Source of the DNA: Ectobius pallidus
Taxonomy: Eukaryota > Arthropoda > Insecta > Blattodea > Ectobiidae
DNA: 64,000 bases
Assembly: GCA_964059195.1 (NCBI GenBank)
Contig: CAXKWD010000002.1
Location: 164,988,559 to 165,052,558, forward strand
Reading direction: 5' to 3'
A program made the position numbers and the translations under genes. The notes under the pieces are model-generated. The model was not told the DNA's origin. It worked only from the letters and a program-made list of their open reading frames with translations, and ran no database searches. Below, in pieces: positions 33,747 through 47,300 of this stretch. Position 1 is the first letter of the stretch; each line of letters begins with the position of its first letter.

Positions 33747-36700
33747 GTTTTTACATTAACAATATAATGTCAAAAATGTCTTGTGTTTCCGAGGATACAT
33801 AAGTTTACATGCAAAAGCAGTTAAAACTGTTCTTTTTCCAATCTTATACAATCCTGCGCTTTAATAGAAGCTGCATGCCTTCCCGGGATTCTCAGCCCTG
33901 CCAACTTCCGTTAGCGTCGATTTTATTTTTATTTCCGAAAGTTTCATTTATGCTGTGAATATGCGGAATTATAAACGATGTTATTTTTGCCGAAATGACT
34001 TTTTTCGTGTGAGTCGTTTTCAACGGTTCGACAGCCGTTATCTCGTAAACTATGGTACATTTTTATTGTTGATGTACACGCTTTTATCCGCAATGAAATG
34101 TTATGACGTTCGTCTCTTGGGAGTTTTTATGTACTAGGCAGATAAAATGTTTTTATTTCGACTTTTCTAAAATCCTGCGCGTTTTTCATCTCCAAGAATA
34201 AAAAATATTGTTTTTACATTAACAATATAACCTCAAAAATGTCTTATGTTTCCGAGGAAACATAAGTTTATATGCCAAAGGCAGTTGAAACTTTTTTTTT
34301 CCACTTTTATACAATCCTCCGCTTTTATAGAAGCTGCATCCCTTCCCGGGATTCTCAGCCCTGCCAACTTTCGTAAGCGTCTATTTTATTTTTATTTCCG
34401 AAAGTTTTTTTATGCTGTGAGTGTGCGGAAATGTAAAAGATGTTATTTTTGCCGATATGACTTTTTTCGTGCGAGGCGTTTTCAACGGTTCGACAGCCGT
34501 TATCTTGTAAACTATGGTACATTTTTATTGTTGATGTACACGGTTTTATACGCAATGAAATGTTATGACGTTCGTCTCTTGGGAGTTTTTATGTACTAGG
34601 CTGATAAAATGGTTTTATTTCGACTTTTGTAAAATCCTGCGCGATTTTCATCTCCAAGAATAAAAAAAAATGTTTTTACATTAACAATATAATCTCAAAA
34701 ATGTCTTGTGTTTCCGAGGATACATAAGTTTACATGCAAAAGCAGTTGAAACTGTTCTTTTTCCAATCTTATACAATCCTGCGCTTTAATAGAAGCTGCA
34801 TGCCTTCCCGGGATTCTCAGCCCTGCCAACTTCCGTTAGCGTCGATTTTATTTTTATTTCCGAAAGTTTCATTTATGCTGTGAGTATGCGGAATTATAAA
34901 CGATGTTATTTTTGCCGAAATGACTTTTTTCGTGTGAGTCGTTTTCAACGGTTCGACAGCCGTTATCTCGTAAACTATGGTACATTTTTATTGTTGATGT
35001 ACACGCTTTTATTCGCAATGAAATGTTTTGACGTTCGTCTCTTGGGAGTTTTTATGTACTAGGGTGATAAAATGGTTTTATTTCGACTTTTCTAAAATCC
35101 TGCGCGACTTTCATCTCCAAGAATAAAAAATATTGTTTTTACATTAACAATATAATGTCAAAAATGTCTTGTGTTTCCGAGGATACATAAGTTTACATGC
35201 AAAAGCAGTTGAAACTGTTCTTTTTCCAATCTTATACAATCCTGCGCTTTAATAGAAGCTGCATGCCTTCCCGGGATTCTCAGCCCTGCCAACTTCCGTT
35301 AGCGTCGATTTTATTTTTATTTCCGAAAGTTTCATTTATGCTGTGAGTATGCGGAATTATAAACGATGTTATTTTTGCCGATATGACTTTTTTCGTGTGA
35401 GTCGTTTTCAACGGTTCGACAGCCGTTATCTCGTAAACTATGGTACATTTTTATTGTTGATGTACACGCTTTTATTCGCAATGAAATGTTATGACGTTCG
35501 TCTCTTGGGAGTTTTTATGTACTAGGCTGATAAAATGGTTTTATTTCGACTTTTCTAAAATCCTGCGCGTTTTTCATCTCCAAGAATAAAAAATATTGTT
35601 TTTACATTAACAATATAATCTCAAAAATGTCTTATGTTTCCGAGGAAACATAAGTTTATATGGCAAAGGCAGTTGAAACTTTTTTTTTCCACTTTTATAC
35701 AATCCTCCGCTTTTATAGAAGCTGCATCCCTTCCCGGGATTCTCAGCCCTGCCAACTTTCGTAAGCGTCTATTTTATTTTTATTTCCGAAAGTTTTTATA
35801 TGCTGTGAGTGTGCGGAAATGTAAAAGATGTTATTTTTGCCGATGTAACTTTTTTCGTGCGAGGCGTTTTCAACGGTTCGACAGCCGTTATCTTGTAAAC
35901 TATGGTACATTTTTATTGTTGATGTACACGGTTTTATACGCAATGAAATGTTATGACGTTCGTCTCTTGGGAGTTTTTATGTACTAGGCTGATAAAAAGG
36001 TTTTATTTCGACTTTTGTAAAATCCTGCGCGATTTTCATCTCCAAGAATAAAAAAAATTGTTTTTACATTAACAATATAATCTCAAAAATGTCTTATGTT
36101 TCCGAGGAAACATAAGTTTATATGGCAAAGGCAGTTGAAACTTTTTTTTTCCACTTTTATACAATCCTCCGCTTTTATAGAAGCTGCATCCCTTCCCGGG
36201 ATTCTCAGCCCTGCCAACTTCCGTTAGCGTCGATTTTATTTTTATTTCCGAAAGTTTCCTTTATGCCGTGAGTGTGCGGAATTGAAAAAGATGTTATTTT
36301 TGCCGATATGACTTTTTTCGTGCGAGGCGTTTTCAACGGTTCGAAAGCCTTTATCTCGTAAACTATGGTACATTTTTATTGTTGATGTACATGGTTATAT
36401 TCGCAAAGAAAAGTTATGCCTTTTGTCATTTGGGAGGATTTATGTAGTACGCTGATAAAACGTTTTTATTTCGAGTTTTCAAAAATCCTGCGCGACTTTC
36501 ATCTCCAAGAATAAAATATACTGTTTTTACATTAACAATATAATCTCAAAAATTTATTGCGTTTCCGAGGAAACATAAGTTTATATGCAAAAGCAGTTGA
36601 AACTGTTCTTTTTCCAATCTTATACAATCCTGCTTTTTAATAGAAGCTGCATGCCTTCCCGGGATTCTCAGCCCTGCCAACTTTCGTAAGCGTCTATTTT

Positions 36701-37448
36701 ATTTTTATTTCCGAAAGTTTCTTTTATGCTGTGAGTATGCGGATTTGAAAAAGATGTTATTTTTACAGATATGACTTTTTTCGTGTGAGTCGTTGTCAAC
36801 GGTTCGACAGCCATTATCTTGTAAACCATGGTACATTTTTATTGTTGATGTACACGGTTTTATTCGCAATGAAATGTTATGACGTTCGTCTCTTGGGAGT
36901 TTTTATGCACTAGGATGATAAAATGGTTTTATTTCGACTTTTCTAAAATCCTGCGCGATTTTCATCTCCAAGAATAAAAAATATTGTTTTTACATTAACA
37001 ATATAATCTCAAAAATGTCTTGTGTTTCCGAGGAAACATAAGTTTATATGCAAAAGCAGTTGAAACTGTTCTCTTTCCACTCTTATACAATCCTGCGCTT
37101 TAATAGAAGCTGCATGCCTTCCCGGGATTCTCAGCCCTGCCAACTTCCGTTAGCGTCTATTTTAGTTTTATTTCCGAAAGTTTCTTTTATGCTGTGAGTA
37201 TGCGGATTTGAAAAAGATGTTATTTTTGCCGATATGACTTTTTTCGTGCGAGGCGTTTTCAACGGTTCGACAGCCGTTACCTCGTAAACTACGGTACATT
37301 TTTATTGTTGATGTACACGGTTTTATTCGCAATGAAATGTTATGACGTTCGTCTCTTGGGAGTTTTTATGTACTAGGCTGATAAAATGGTTTTATTTCGA
37401 CTTTTCTAAAATCCTGCGCGATTTTCATCTCCAAGAATAAAAAAAAAT
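33747..37448 (+). repeat. 9-mer copy 2, lacking its last monomer
   Basis: Order is D A2 E F A A/E/B mosaic G H. The I monomer is missing and E follows directly at 37449. The sixth monomer (36060) is a three-part mosaic in place of a plain B monomer. The last six monomers (34672-37448, 2,777 bp, E F A mosaic G H) form a 6-mer whose E-F-A start recurs at 37449, giving a local 2,777-bp period. Confidence 0.88.
36060..36522 (+). repeat. Three-part mosaic monomer A/E/B
   Basis: The head is A with the perfect palindrome, GGCAAAG and GCATCCC (to about 36190). A short middle part has D/E marks (CTTCCGTTAGCGTCGATTTT, about 36219-36238). The rest is B (TTTCCTTTATGCCG, CGGAATTGAAAAAG, GGTTCGAAAGCC, CATGGTTATATTCGC). 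Two switches within about 70 bp imply two events, or one event plus a conversion. Only one copy is seen in the window. Confidence 0.85.
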
Positions 37449-38836
37449 GTTTTTACATTAACAATATAATCTCAAAAATGTCTTGTGTTTCCGAGGATAC
37501 ATAAGTTTACATGCAAAAGCAGTTGAAACTGTTCTTTTTCCAATCTTATACAATCCTGCGCTTTAATAGAAGCTGCATGCCTTCCCGGGATTCTCAGCCC
37601 TGCCAACTTCCGTTAGCGTCGATTTTATTTTTATTTCCGAAAGTTTCATTTATGCTGTGAGTATGCGGAATTATAAACGATGTTATTTTTGCCGAAATGA
37701 CTTTTTTCGTGTGAGTCGTTTTCAACGGTTCGACAGCCGTTATCTCGTAAACTATGGTACATTTTTATTGTTGATGTACACGCTTTTATTCGCAATGAAA
37801 TGTTTTGACGTTCGTCTCTTGGGAGTTTTTATGTACTAGGGTGATAAAATGGTTTTATTTCGACTTTTCTAAAATCCTGCGCGACTTTCATCTCCAAGAA
37901 TAAAAAATATTGTTTTTACATTAACAATATAATGTCAAAAATGTCTTGTGTTTCCGAGGATACATAAGTTTACATGCAAAAGCAGTTGAAACTGTTCTTT
38001 TTCCAATCTTATACAATCCTGCGCTTTAATAGAAGCTGCATGCCTTCCCGGGATTCTCAGCCCTGCCAACTTCCGTTAGCGTCGATTTTATTTTTATTTC
38101 CGAAAGTTTCATTTATGCTGTGAGTATGCGGAATTATAAACGATGTTATTTTTGCCGATATGACTTTTTTCGTGTGAGTCGTTTTCAACGGTTCGACAGC
38201 CGTTATCTCGTAAACTATGGTACATTTTTATTGTTGATGTACACGCTTTTATTCGCAATGAAATGTTATGACGTTCGTCTCTTGGGAGTTTTTATGTACT
38301 AGGCTGATAAAATGGTTTTATTTCGACTTTTCTAAAATCCTGCGCGTTTTTCATCTCCAAGAATAAAAAATATTGTTTTTACATTAACAATATAATCTCA
38401 AAAATGTCTTATGTTTCCGAGGAAACATAAGTTTATATGGCAAAGGCAGTTGAAACTTTTTTTTTCCACTTTTATACAATCCTCCGCTTTTATAGAAGCT
38501 GCATCCCTTCCCGGGATTCTCAGCCCTGCCAACTTTCGTAAGCGTCTATTTTATTTTTATTTCCGAAAGTTTTTATATGCTGTGAGTGTGCGGAAATGTA
38601 AAAGATGTTATTTTTGCCGATGTAACTTTTTTCGTGCGAGGCGTTTTCAACGGTTCGACAGCCGTTATCTTGTAAACTATGGTACATTTTTATTGTTGAT
38701 GTACACGGTTTTATACGCAATGAAATGTTATGACGTTCGTCTCTTGGGAGTTTCTATGTACTAGGCTGATAAAATGGTTTTATTTCGACTTTTGTAAAAT
38801 CCTGCGCGATTTTCATCTCCAAGAATAAAAAAAATT

Positions 38837-39297
38837 GTTTTTACATTAACAATATAATCTCAAAAATGTCTTGTGTTTCCGAGGAAACAAGTTTATATGC
38901 CAAAGGCAGTTGAAACTGTTTTTTTACACTGTTATAAAATCCTGCGCTTTTATAGAAGCTGCATGCCTTCCCGGGATTCTCAGCCATGCCAACTTCCGTA
39001 AGCGTCGATTTTATTTTTATTTCCGAAAGTTTCCTTTATGCCGTGAGTGTGCGGAATTGAAAAAGATGTTATTTTTGCCGATATGACTTTTTTCGTGCGA
39101 GGCGTTTTCAACGGTTCGAAAGCCTTTATCTCGTAAACTATGGTACATTTTTATTGTTGATGTACACGCTTTTATTCGCAATGAAATGTTTTGACGTTCG
39201 TCTCTTGGGAGTTTTTATGTACTAGGGTGATAAAATGGTTTTATTTCGACTTTTCTAAAATCCTGCGCGACTTTCATCTCCAAGAATAAAAAATATT
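38837..39297 (+). repeat. Mosaic monomer, B head and C'/E tail (copies at 47623 and 61939)
   Basis: B text through GGTTCGAAAGCCTTTATC, then CACGCTTTTATTCGC, AATGTTTTGACG and ACTAGGGTGAT as in C'/E. The switch lies between about 39131 and 39167. All three copies also share one fewer T in the early T run (GTTTTTTTACAC). They occupy the same position, the fourth monomer, of each 19-mer copy. Confidence 0.87.
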
Positions 39298-39760
39298 GTT
39301 TTTACATTAACAATATAATGTCAAAAATGTCTTGTGTTTCCGAGGATACATAAGTTTACATGCAAAAGCAGTTAAAACTGTTCTTTTTCCAATCTTATAC
39401 AATCCTGCGCTTTAATAGAAGCTGCATGCCTTCCCGGGATTCTCAGCCCTGCCAACTTCCGTTAGCGTCGATTTTATTTTTATTTCCGAAAGTTTCATTT
39501 ATGCTGTGAATATGCGGAATTATAAACGATGTTATTTTTGCCGAAATGACTTTTTTCGTGTGAGTCGCTTTCAACGGTTCGACAGCCGTTATCTCGTAAA
39601 CTATGGTACATTTTTATTGTTGATGTACACGCTTTTATCCGCAATGAAATGTTATGACGTTCGTCTCTTGGGAGTTTTTATGTACTAGGCAGATAAAATG
39701 TTTTTATTTCGACTTTTCTAAAATCCTGCGCGTTTTTCATCTCCAAGAATAAAAAATATT

Positions 39761-40222
39761 GTTTTTACATTAACAATATAATCTCAAAAATGTCTTGTGT
39801 TTCCGAGGATACATAAGTTTACATGCAAAAGCAGTTGAAACTGTTCTTTTTCCAATCTTATACAATCCTGCGCTTTAATAGAAGCTGCATCCCTTCCCGG
39901 GATTCTCAGCCCTGCCAACTTTCGTAAGCGTCTATTTTATTTTTATTTCCGAAAGTTTTTTTATGCTGTGAGTGTGCGGAAATGGAAAAGATGTTATTTT
40001 TGCCGATGTAACTTTTTTCGTGCGAGGCGTTTTCAACGGTTCGACAGCCGTTATCTTGTAAACTATGGTACATTTTTATTGTTGATGTACACGGTTTTAT
40101 ACGCAATGAAATGTTATGACGTTCGTCTCTTGGGAGTTTTTATGTACTAGGCTGATAAAATGGTTTTATTTCGACTTTTGTAAAATCTTGCGCGATTTTC
40201 ATCTCCAAGAATAAAAAAAAAT
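39761..40222 (+). repeat. Mosaic monomer, E head and A tail (copies at 48547 and 62863)
   Basis: D/E marks to CGCTTTAATAG (about 39880), A marks from GCATCCC (39891) onward. All three copies share GGAAATGGAAAAG where A normally has GGAAATGTAAAAG, and AAATCTTGCGCG where others have AAATCCTGCGCG. These private marks tie the three copies together. A similar E/A join with A2 text is at 57313. Confidence 0.87.
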
Positions 40223-42568
40223 GTTTTTACATTAACAATATAATCTCAAAAATGTCTTGTGTTTCCGAGGATACATAAGTTTACATGCAAAAGCAGTTGA
40301 AACTGTTCTTTTTCCAATCTTATACAATCCTGCGCTTTAATAGAAGCTGCATGCCTTCCCGGGATTCTCAGCCCTGCCAACTTCCGTTAGCGTCGATTTT
40401 ATTTTTATTTCCGAAAGTTTCATTAATGCTGTGAGTATGCGGAATTATAAACGATGTTATTTTTGCCGAAATGACTTTTTTCGTGTGAGTCGTTTTCAAC
40501 GGTTCGACAGCCGTTATCTCGTAAACTATGGTACATTTTTATTGTTGATGTACACGCTTTTATTCGCAATGAAATGTTTTGACGTTCGTCTCTTGGGAGT
40601 TTTTATGTACTAGGGTGATAAAATGGTTTTATTTCGACTTTTCTAAAATCCTGCGCGACTTTCATCTCCAAGAATAAAAAATATTGTTTTTACATTAACA
40701 ATATAATGTCAAAAATGTCTTGTGTTTCCGAGGATACATAAGTTTACATGCAAAAGCAGTTGAAACTGTTCTTTTTCCAATCTTATACAATCCTGCGCTT
40801 TAATAGAAGCTGCATGCCTTCCCGGGATTCTCAGCCCTGCCAACTTCCGTTAGCGTCGATTTTATTTTTATTTCCGAAAGTTTCATTTATGCTGTGAGTA
40901 TGCGGAATTATAAACGATGTTATTTTTGCCGATATGACTTTTTTCGTGTGAGTCGTTTTCAACGGTTCGACAGCCGTTATCTCGTAAACTATGGTACATT
41001 TTTATTGTTGATGTACACGCTTTTATTCGCAATGAAATGTTATGACGTTCGTCTCTTGGGAGTTTTTATGTACTAGGCTGATAAAATGGTTTTATTTCGA
41101 CTTTTCTAAAATCCTGCGCGTTTTTCATCTCCAAGAATAAAAAATATTGTTTTTACATTAACAATATAATCTCAAAAATGTCTTATGTTTCCGAGGAAAC
41201 ATAAGTTTATATGGCAAAGGCAGTTGAAACTTTTTTTTTCCACTTTTATACAATCCTCCGCTTTTATAGAAGCTGCATCCCTTCCCGGGATTCTCAGCCC
41301 TGCCAACTTTCGTAAGCGTCTATTTTATTTTTATTTCCGAAAGTTTTTTTATGCTGTGAGTGTGCGGAAATGTAAAAGATGTTATTTTTGCCGATGTAAC
41401 TTTTTTCGTGCGAGGCGTTTTCAACGGTTCGACAGCCGTTATCTTGTAAACTATGGTACATTTTTATTGTTGATGTACACGGTTTTATACGCAATGAAAT
41501 GTTATGACGTTCGTCTCTTGGGAGTTTTTATGTACTAGGCTGATAAAATGGTTTTATTTCGACTTTTGTAAAATCCTGCGCGATTTTCATCTCCAAGAAT
41601 AAAAAAAATTGTTTTTACATTAACAATATAATCTCAAAAATGTCTTGTGTTTCCGAGGAAACAAGTTTATATGCCAAAGGCAGTTGAAACTGTTTTTTTT
41701 ACACTGTTATAAAATCCTGCGCTTTTATAGAAGCTGCATGCCTTCCCGGGATTCTCAGCCATGCCAACTTCCGTAAGCGTCGATTTTATTTTTATTTCCG
41801 AAAGTTTCCTTTATGCCGTGAGTGTGCGGAATTGAAAAAGATGTTATTTTTGCCGATATGACTTTTTTCGTGCGAGGCGTTTTCAACGGTTCGAAAGCCT
41901 TTATCTCGTAAAATATGGTACATTTTTATTGTTGATGTACATGGTTATATTCGCAAAGAAAAGTTATGCCTTTTGTCATTTGGGAGGATTTATGTAGTAC
42001 GCTGATAAAACGTTTTTATTTCGAGTTTTCAAAAATCCTGCGCGACTTTCATCTCCAAGAATAAAATATACTGTTTTTACATTAACAATATAATCTCAAA
42101 AATTTATTGCGTTTCCGAGGAAACATAAGTTTATATGCAAAAGCAGTTGAAACTGTTCTTTTTCCAATCTTATACAATCCTGCTTTTTAATAGAAGCTGC
42201 ATGCCTTCCCGGGATTCTCAGCCCTACAAACTTCCGTAAGCGTCGATTTTATTTTTATTTCCGAAAGTTTCTTTTATGCTGTGAGTGTGCGGAATTGTAA
42301 AAGATGTTATTTTTGCCGATATTACTTTTCTCGTGTGAGGCGTTTTCAACGGTTCGACAGCCGTTATCTCGTAAACTATGGTACATTTTTATTGCTGATG
42401 TACAAGGTTTTATTCGCAATGAAATGTTATGACGTTCGTCTCTTGGGAGTTTTTATGTACTAGGCTGATAAAATGGTTTTATTTCGACTTTTCTAAAATC
42501 CTGCGCGTTTTTCATCTACAAGAATAAAAAATATTGTTTTTACATTAACAATATAATCTCAAAAATGT

Positions 42569-42592
42569 CTTATGTTTCCTCGGAAACATAAG
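42569..42592. repeat. 24-bp palindrome with inverted centre (TC), copy 1
   Basis: Same 11-bp arms as other A monomers, but the central dinucleotide is TC instead of GA. That is exactly the reverse complement, as if the palindrome had been flipped in place. Arms are unchanged. The monomer (42536-42997) has other private marks: TTTTTTTCCCAC, GGAAATATAAAAG and GGTTCGAGAGCC. Confidence 0.92.
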
Positions 42593-43459
42593 TTTATATG
42601 CCAAAGGCAGTTGAAACTTTTTTTTCCCACTTTTATACAATCCTCCGCTTTTATAGAAGCTGCATCCCTTCCCGGGATTCTCAGCCCTGCCAACTTTCGT
42701 AAGCGTCTATTTTATTTTTATTTCCGAAAGTTTTTTTATGCTGTGAGTGTGCGGAAATATAAAAGATGTTATTTTTGCCGATGTAACTTTTTTCGTGCGA
42801 GGCGTTTTCAACGGTTCGAGAGCCGTTATCTTGTAAACTATGGTACATTTTTATTGTTGATGTACACGGTTTTATACGCAATGAAATGTTATGACGTTCG
42901 TCTCTTGGGAGTTTTTATGTACTAGGCTGATAAAATGGTTTTATTTCGACTTTTGTAAAATCCTGCGCGATTTTCATCTCCAAGAATAAAAAAAATTGTT
43001 TTTACATTAACAATATAATCTCAAAAATGTCTTGTGTTTCCGAGGAAACAAGTTTATATGCCAAAGGCAGTTGAAACTGTTTTTTTTACACTGTTATAAA
43101 ATCCTGCGCTTTTATAGAAGCTGCATGCCTTCCCGGGATTCTCAGCCATGCCAACTTCCGTAAGCGTCGATTTTATTTTTATTTCCGAAAGTTTCTTTTA
43201 TGCCGTGAGTGTGCGGAATTGAAAAAGATGTTATTTTTGCCGATATGACTTTTTTCGTGCGAGGCGTTTTCAACGGTTCGAAAGCCTTTATCTCGTAAAC
43301 TATGGTACATTTTTATTGTTGATGTACATGGTTATATTCGCAAAGAAAAGTTTTGCCTTTTGTCATTTGGGAGGATTTATGTAGTACGCTGATAAAACGT
43401 TTTTATTTCGAGTTTTCAAAAATCCTGCGCGACTTTCATCTCCAAGAATAAAATATACT

Positions 43460-44385
43460 GTTTTTACATTAACAATATAATCTCAAAAATTTATTGCGTT
43501 TCCGAGGAAACATAAGTTTATATGCAAAAGCAGTTGAAACTGTTCTTTTTCCAATCTTATACAATCCTGCTTTTTAATAGAAGCTGCATGCCTTCCCGGG
43601 ATTCTCAGCCCTACAAACTTACGTAAGCGTCGATTTTAGTTTTATTTCCGAAAGTTTCTTTTATGCTGTGAGTATGCGGATTTGAAAAAGATGTTATTTT
43701 TACAGATATGACTTTTTTCGTGTGAGTCGTTGTCAACGGTTCGACAGCCATTATCTTGTAAACCATGGTACATTTTTATTGTTGATGTACACGGTTTTAT
43801 TCGCAATGAAATGTTATGACGTTCGTCTCTTGGGAGTTTTTATGCACTAGGATGATAAAATGGTTTTATTTCGACTTTTCTAAAATCCTGCGCGATTTTC
43901 ATCTCCAAGAATAAAAAATATTGTTTTTACATTAACAATATAATCTCAAAAATGTCTTGTGTTTCCGAGGAAACATAAGTTTATATGCAAAAGCAGTTGA
44001 AACTGTTCTCTTTCCACTCTTATACAATCCTGCGCTTTAATAGAAGCTGCATGCCTTCCCGGGATTCTCAGCCCTGCCAACTTCCGTTAGCGTCGATTTT
44101 ATTTTTATTTCCGAAAGTTTCATTTATGCTGTGAGTATGCGGAATTATAAACGATGTTATTTTTGCCGATATGACTTTTTTCGTGTGAGTCGTTTTCAAC
44201 GGTTCGACAGCCGTTATCTCGTAAACTATGGTACATTTTTATTGTTGATGTACACGCTTTTATTCGCAATGAAATGTTATGACGTTCGTCTCTTGGGAGT
44301 TTTTATGTACTAGGCTGATAAAATGGTTTTATTTCGACTTTTCTAAAATCCTGCGCGTTTTTCATCTCCAAGAATAAAAAATATT
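43460..44385 (+). repeat. Two adjacent mosaics, C'/G then H/F
   Basis: The monomer at 43460 begins as C' (CTTACGTAAGCG, GATTTTAG) and ends as G (TTTTTACAGATATGAC, GCCATTATCTTG, TGCACTAGGATGAT). The next, at 43923, begins as H (GTTCTCTTTCCACTC) and ends as F (CTTCCGTTAGCGTCGATTTT, AATTATAAACGATG, GCCGATATGAC). Together they read as a splice of C' to F through part of a G-H pair, at the point where 19-mer copies 1 and 2 stop matching. Confidence 0.82.
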
Positions 44386-47300
44386 GTTTTTACATTAACA
44401 ATATAATCTCAAAAATGTCTTATGTTTCCGAGGAAACATAAGTTTATATGGCAAAGGCAGTTGAAACTTTTTTTTCCACTTTTATACAATCCTCCGCTTT
44501 TATAGAAGCTGCATCCCTTCCCGGGATTCTCAGCCCTGCCAACTTTCGTAAGCGTCTATTTTATTTTTATTTCCGAAAGTTTTTATATGCTGTGAGTGTG
44601 CGGAAATGTAAAAGATGTTATTTTTGCCGATGTAACTTTTTTCGTGCGAGGCGTTTTCAACGGTTCGACAGCCGTTATCTTGTAAACTATGGTACATTTT
44701 TATTGTTGATGTACACGGTTTTATACGCAATGAAATGTTATGACGTTCGTCTCTTGGGAGTTTTTATGTACTAGGCTGATAAAAAGGTTTTATTTCGACT
44801 TTTGTAAAATCCTGCGCGATTTTCATCTCCAAGAATAAAAAAAATTGTTTTTACATTAACAATATAATCTCAAAAATGTCTTGTGTTTCCGAGGAAACAA
44901 GTTTATATGCCAAAGGCAGTTGAAACTGTTTTTTTTACACTGTTATAAAATCCTGCGCTTTTATAGAAGCTGCATGCCTTCCCGGGATTCTCAGCCATGC
45001 CAACTTCCGTAAGCGTCGATTTTATTTTTATTTCCGAAAGTTTCCTTTATGCCGTGAGTGTGCGGAATTGAAAAAGATGTTATTTTTGCCGATATGACTT
45101 TTTTCGTGCGAGGCGTTTTCAACGGTTCGAAAGCCTTTATCTCGTAAACTATGGTACATTTTTATTGTTGATGTACATGGTTATATTCGCAAAGAAAAGT
45201 TATGCCTTTTGTCATTTGGGAGGATTTATGTAGTACGCTGATAAAACGTTTTTATTTCGAGTTTTCAAAAATCCTGCGCGACTTTCATCTCCAAGAATAA
45301 AATATACTGTTTTTACATTAACAATATAATCTCAAAAATTTATTGCGTTTCCGAGGAAACATAAGTTTATATGCAAAAGCAGTTGAAACTGTTCTTTTTC
45401 CAATCTTATACAATCCTGCTTTTTAATAGAAGCTGCATGCCTTCCCGGGATTCTCAGCCCTGCCAACTTTCGTAAGCGTCTATTTTATTTTTATTTCCGA
45501 AAGTTTCTTTTATGCTGTGAGTATGCGGATTTGAAAAAGATGTTATTTTTACAGATATGACTTTTTTCGTGTGAGTCGTTGTCAACGGTTCGACAGCCAT
45601 TATCTTGTAAACCATGGTACATTTTTATTGTTGATGTACACGGTTTTATTCGCAATGAAATGTTATGACGTTCGTCTCTTGGGAGTTTTTATGCACTAGG
45701 ATGATAAAATGGTTTTATTTCGACTTTTCTAAAATCCTGCGCGATTTTCATCTCCAAGAATAAAAAATATTGTTTTTACATTAACAATATAATCTCAAAA
45801 ATGTCTTGTGTTTCCGAGGAAACATAAGTTTATATGCAAAAGCAGTTGAAACTGTTCTCTTTCCACTCTTATACAATCCTGCGCTTTAATAGAAGCTGCA
45901 TGCCTTCCCGGGATTCTCAGCCCTGCCAACTTCCGTTAGCGTCTATTTTAGTTTTATTTCCGAAAGTTTCTTTTATGCTGTGAGTATGCGGATTTGAAAA
46001 AGATGTTATTTTTCCCGATATGACTTTTTTCGTGCGAGGCGTTTTCAACGGTTCGACAGCCGTTACCTCGTAAACTACGGTACATTTTTATTGTTGATGT
46101 ACACGGTTTTATTCGCAATGAAATGTTATGACGTTCGTCTCTTGGGAGTTTTTATGTACTAGGCTGATAAAATGGTTTTATTTCGACTTTTCTAAAATCC
46201 TGCGCGATTTTCATCTCCAAGAATAAAAAAAAATGTTTTTACATTAACAATATAATCTCAAAAATGTCTTGTGTTTCCGAGGATACATAAGTTTACATGC
46301 AAAAGCAGTTGAAACTGTTCTTTTTCCAATCTTATACAATCCTGCGCTTTAATAGAAGCTGCATGCCTTCCCGGGATTCTCAGCCCTGCCAACTTCCGTT
46401 AGCGTCGATTTTATTTTTATTTCCGAAAGTTTCATTTATGCTGTGAGTATGCGGAATTATAAACGATGTTATTTTTGCCGAAATGACTTTTTTCGTGTGA
46501 GTCGTTTTCAACGGTTCGACAGCCGTTATCTCGTAAACTATGGTACATTTTTATTGTTGATGTACACGCTTTTATTCGCAATGAAATGTTTTGACGTTCG
46601 TCTCTTGGGAGTTTTTATGTACTAGGGTGATAAAATGGTTTTATTTCGACTTTTCTAAAATCCTGCGCGACTTTCATCTCCAAGAATAAAAAATATTGTT
46701 TTTACATTAACAATATAATGTCAAAAATGTCTTGTGTTTCCGAGGATACATAAGTTTACATGCAAAAGCAGTTGAAACTGTTCTTTTTCCAATCTTATAC
46801 AATCCTGCGCTTTAATAGAAGCTGCATGCCTTCCCGGGATTCTCAGCCCTGCCAACTTCCGTTAGCGTCGATTTTATTTTTATTTCCGAAAGTTTCATTT
46901 ATGCTGTGAGTATGCGGAATTATAAACGATGTTATTTTTGCCGATATGACTTTTTTCGTGTGAGTCGTTTTCAACGGTTCGACAGCCGTTATCTCGTAAA
47001 CTATGGTACATTTTTATTGTTGATGTACACGCTTTTATTCGCAATGAAATGTTATGACGTTCGTCTCTTGGGAGTTTTTATGTACTAGGCTGATAAAATG
47101 GTTTTATTTCGACTTTTCTAAAATCCTGCGCGTTTTTCATCTCCAAGAATAAAAAATATTGTTTTTACATTAACAATATAATCTCAAAAATGTCTTATGT
47201 TTCCGAGGAAACATAAGTTTATATGGCAAAGGCAGTTGAAACTTTTTTTTTCCACTTTTATACAATCCTCCGCTTTTATAGAAGCTGCATCCCTTCCCGG

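Larger units (their letters stand above)
37449..46234 (+). repeat. 19-monomer higher-order repeat, copy 1 (8,786 bp)
   Basis: Order is E F A B/C' D E/A E F A B C A(TC) B C'/G H/F A B G H. The first 13 monomers recur at a constant +8,786 bp. Shared rare markers include TTTCTATG (near 38753 and 47539), ATTAATGCTG (near 40432 and 49218), AAAATATGG (near 41911 and 50697), CATCTACAAG (near 42514 and 51300) and the TC-centred palindrome (42569 and 51355). These shared private variants show common descent by segmental duplication rather than chance similarity. Confidence 0.92.
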
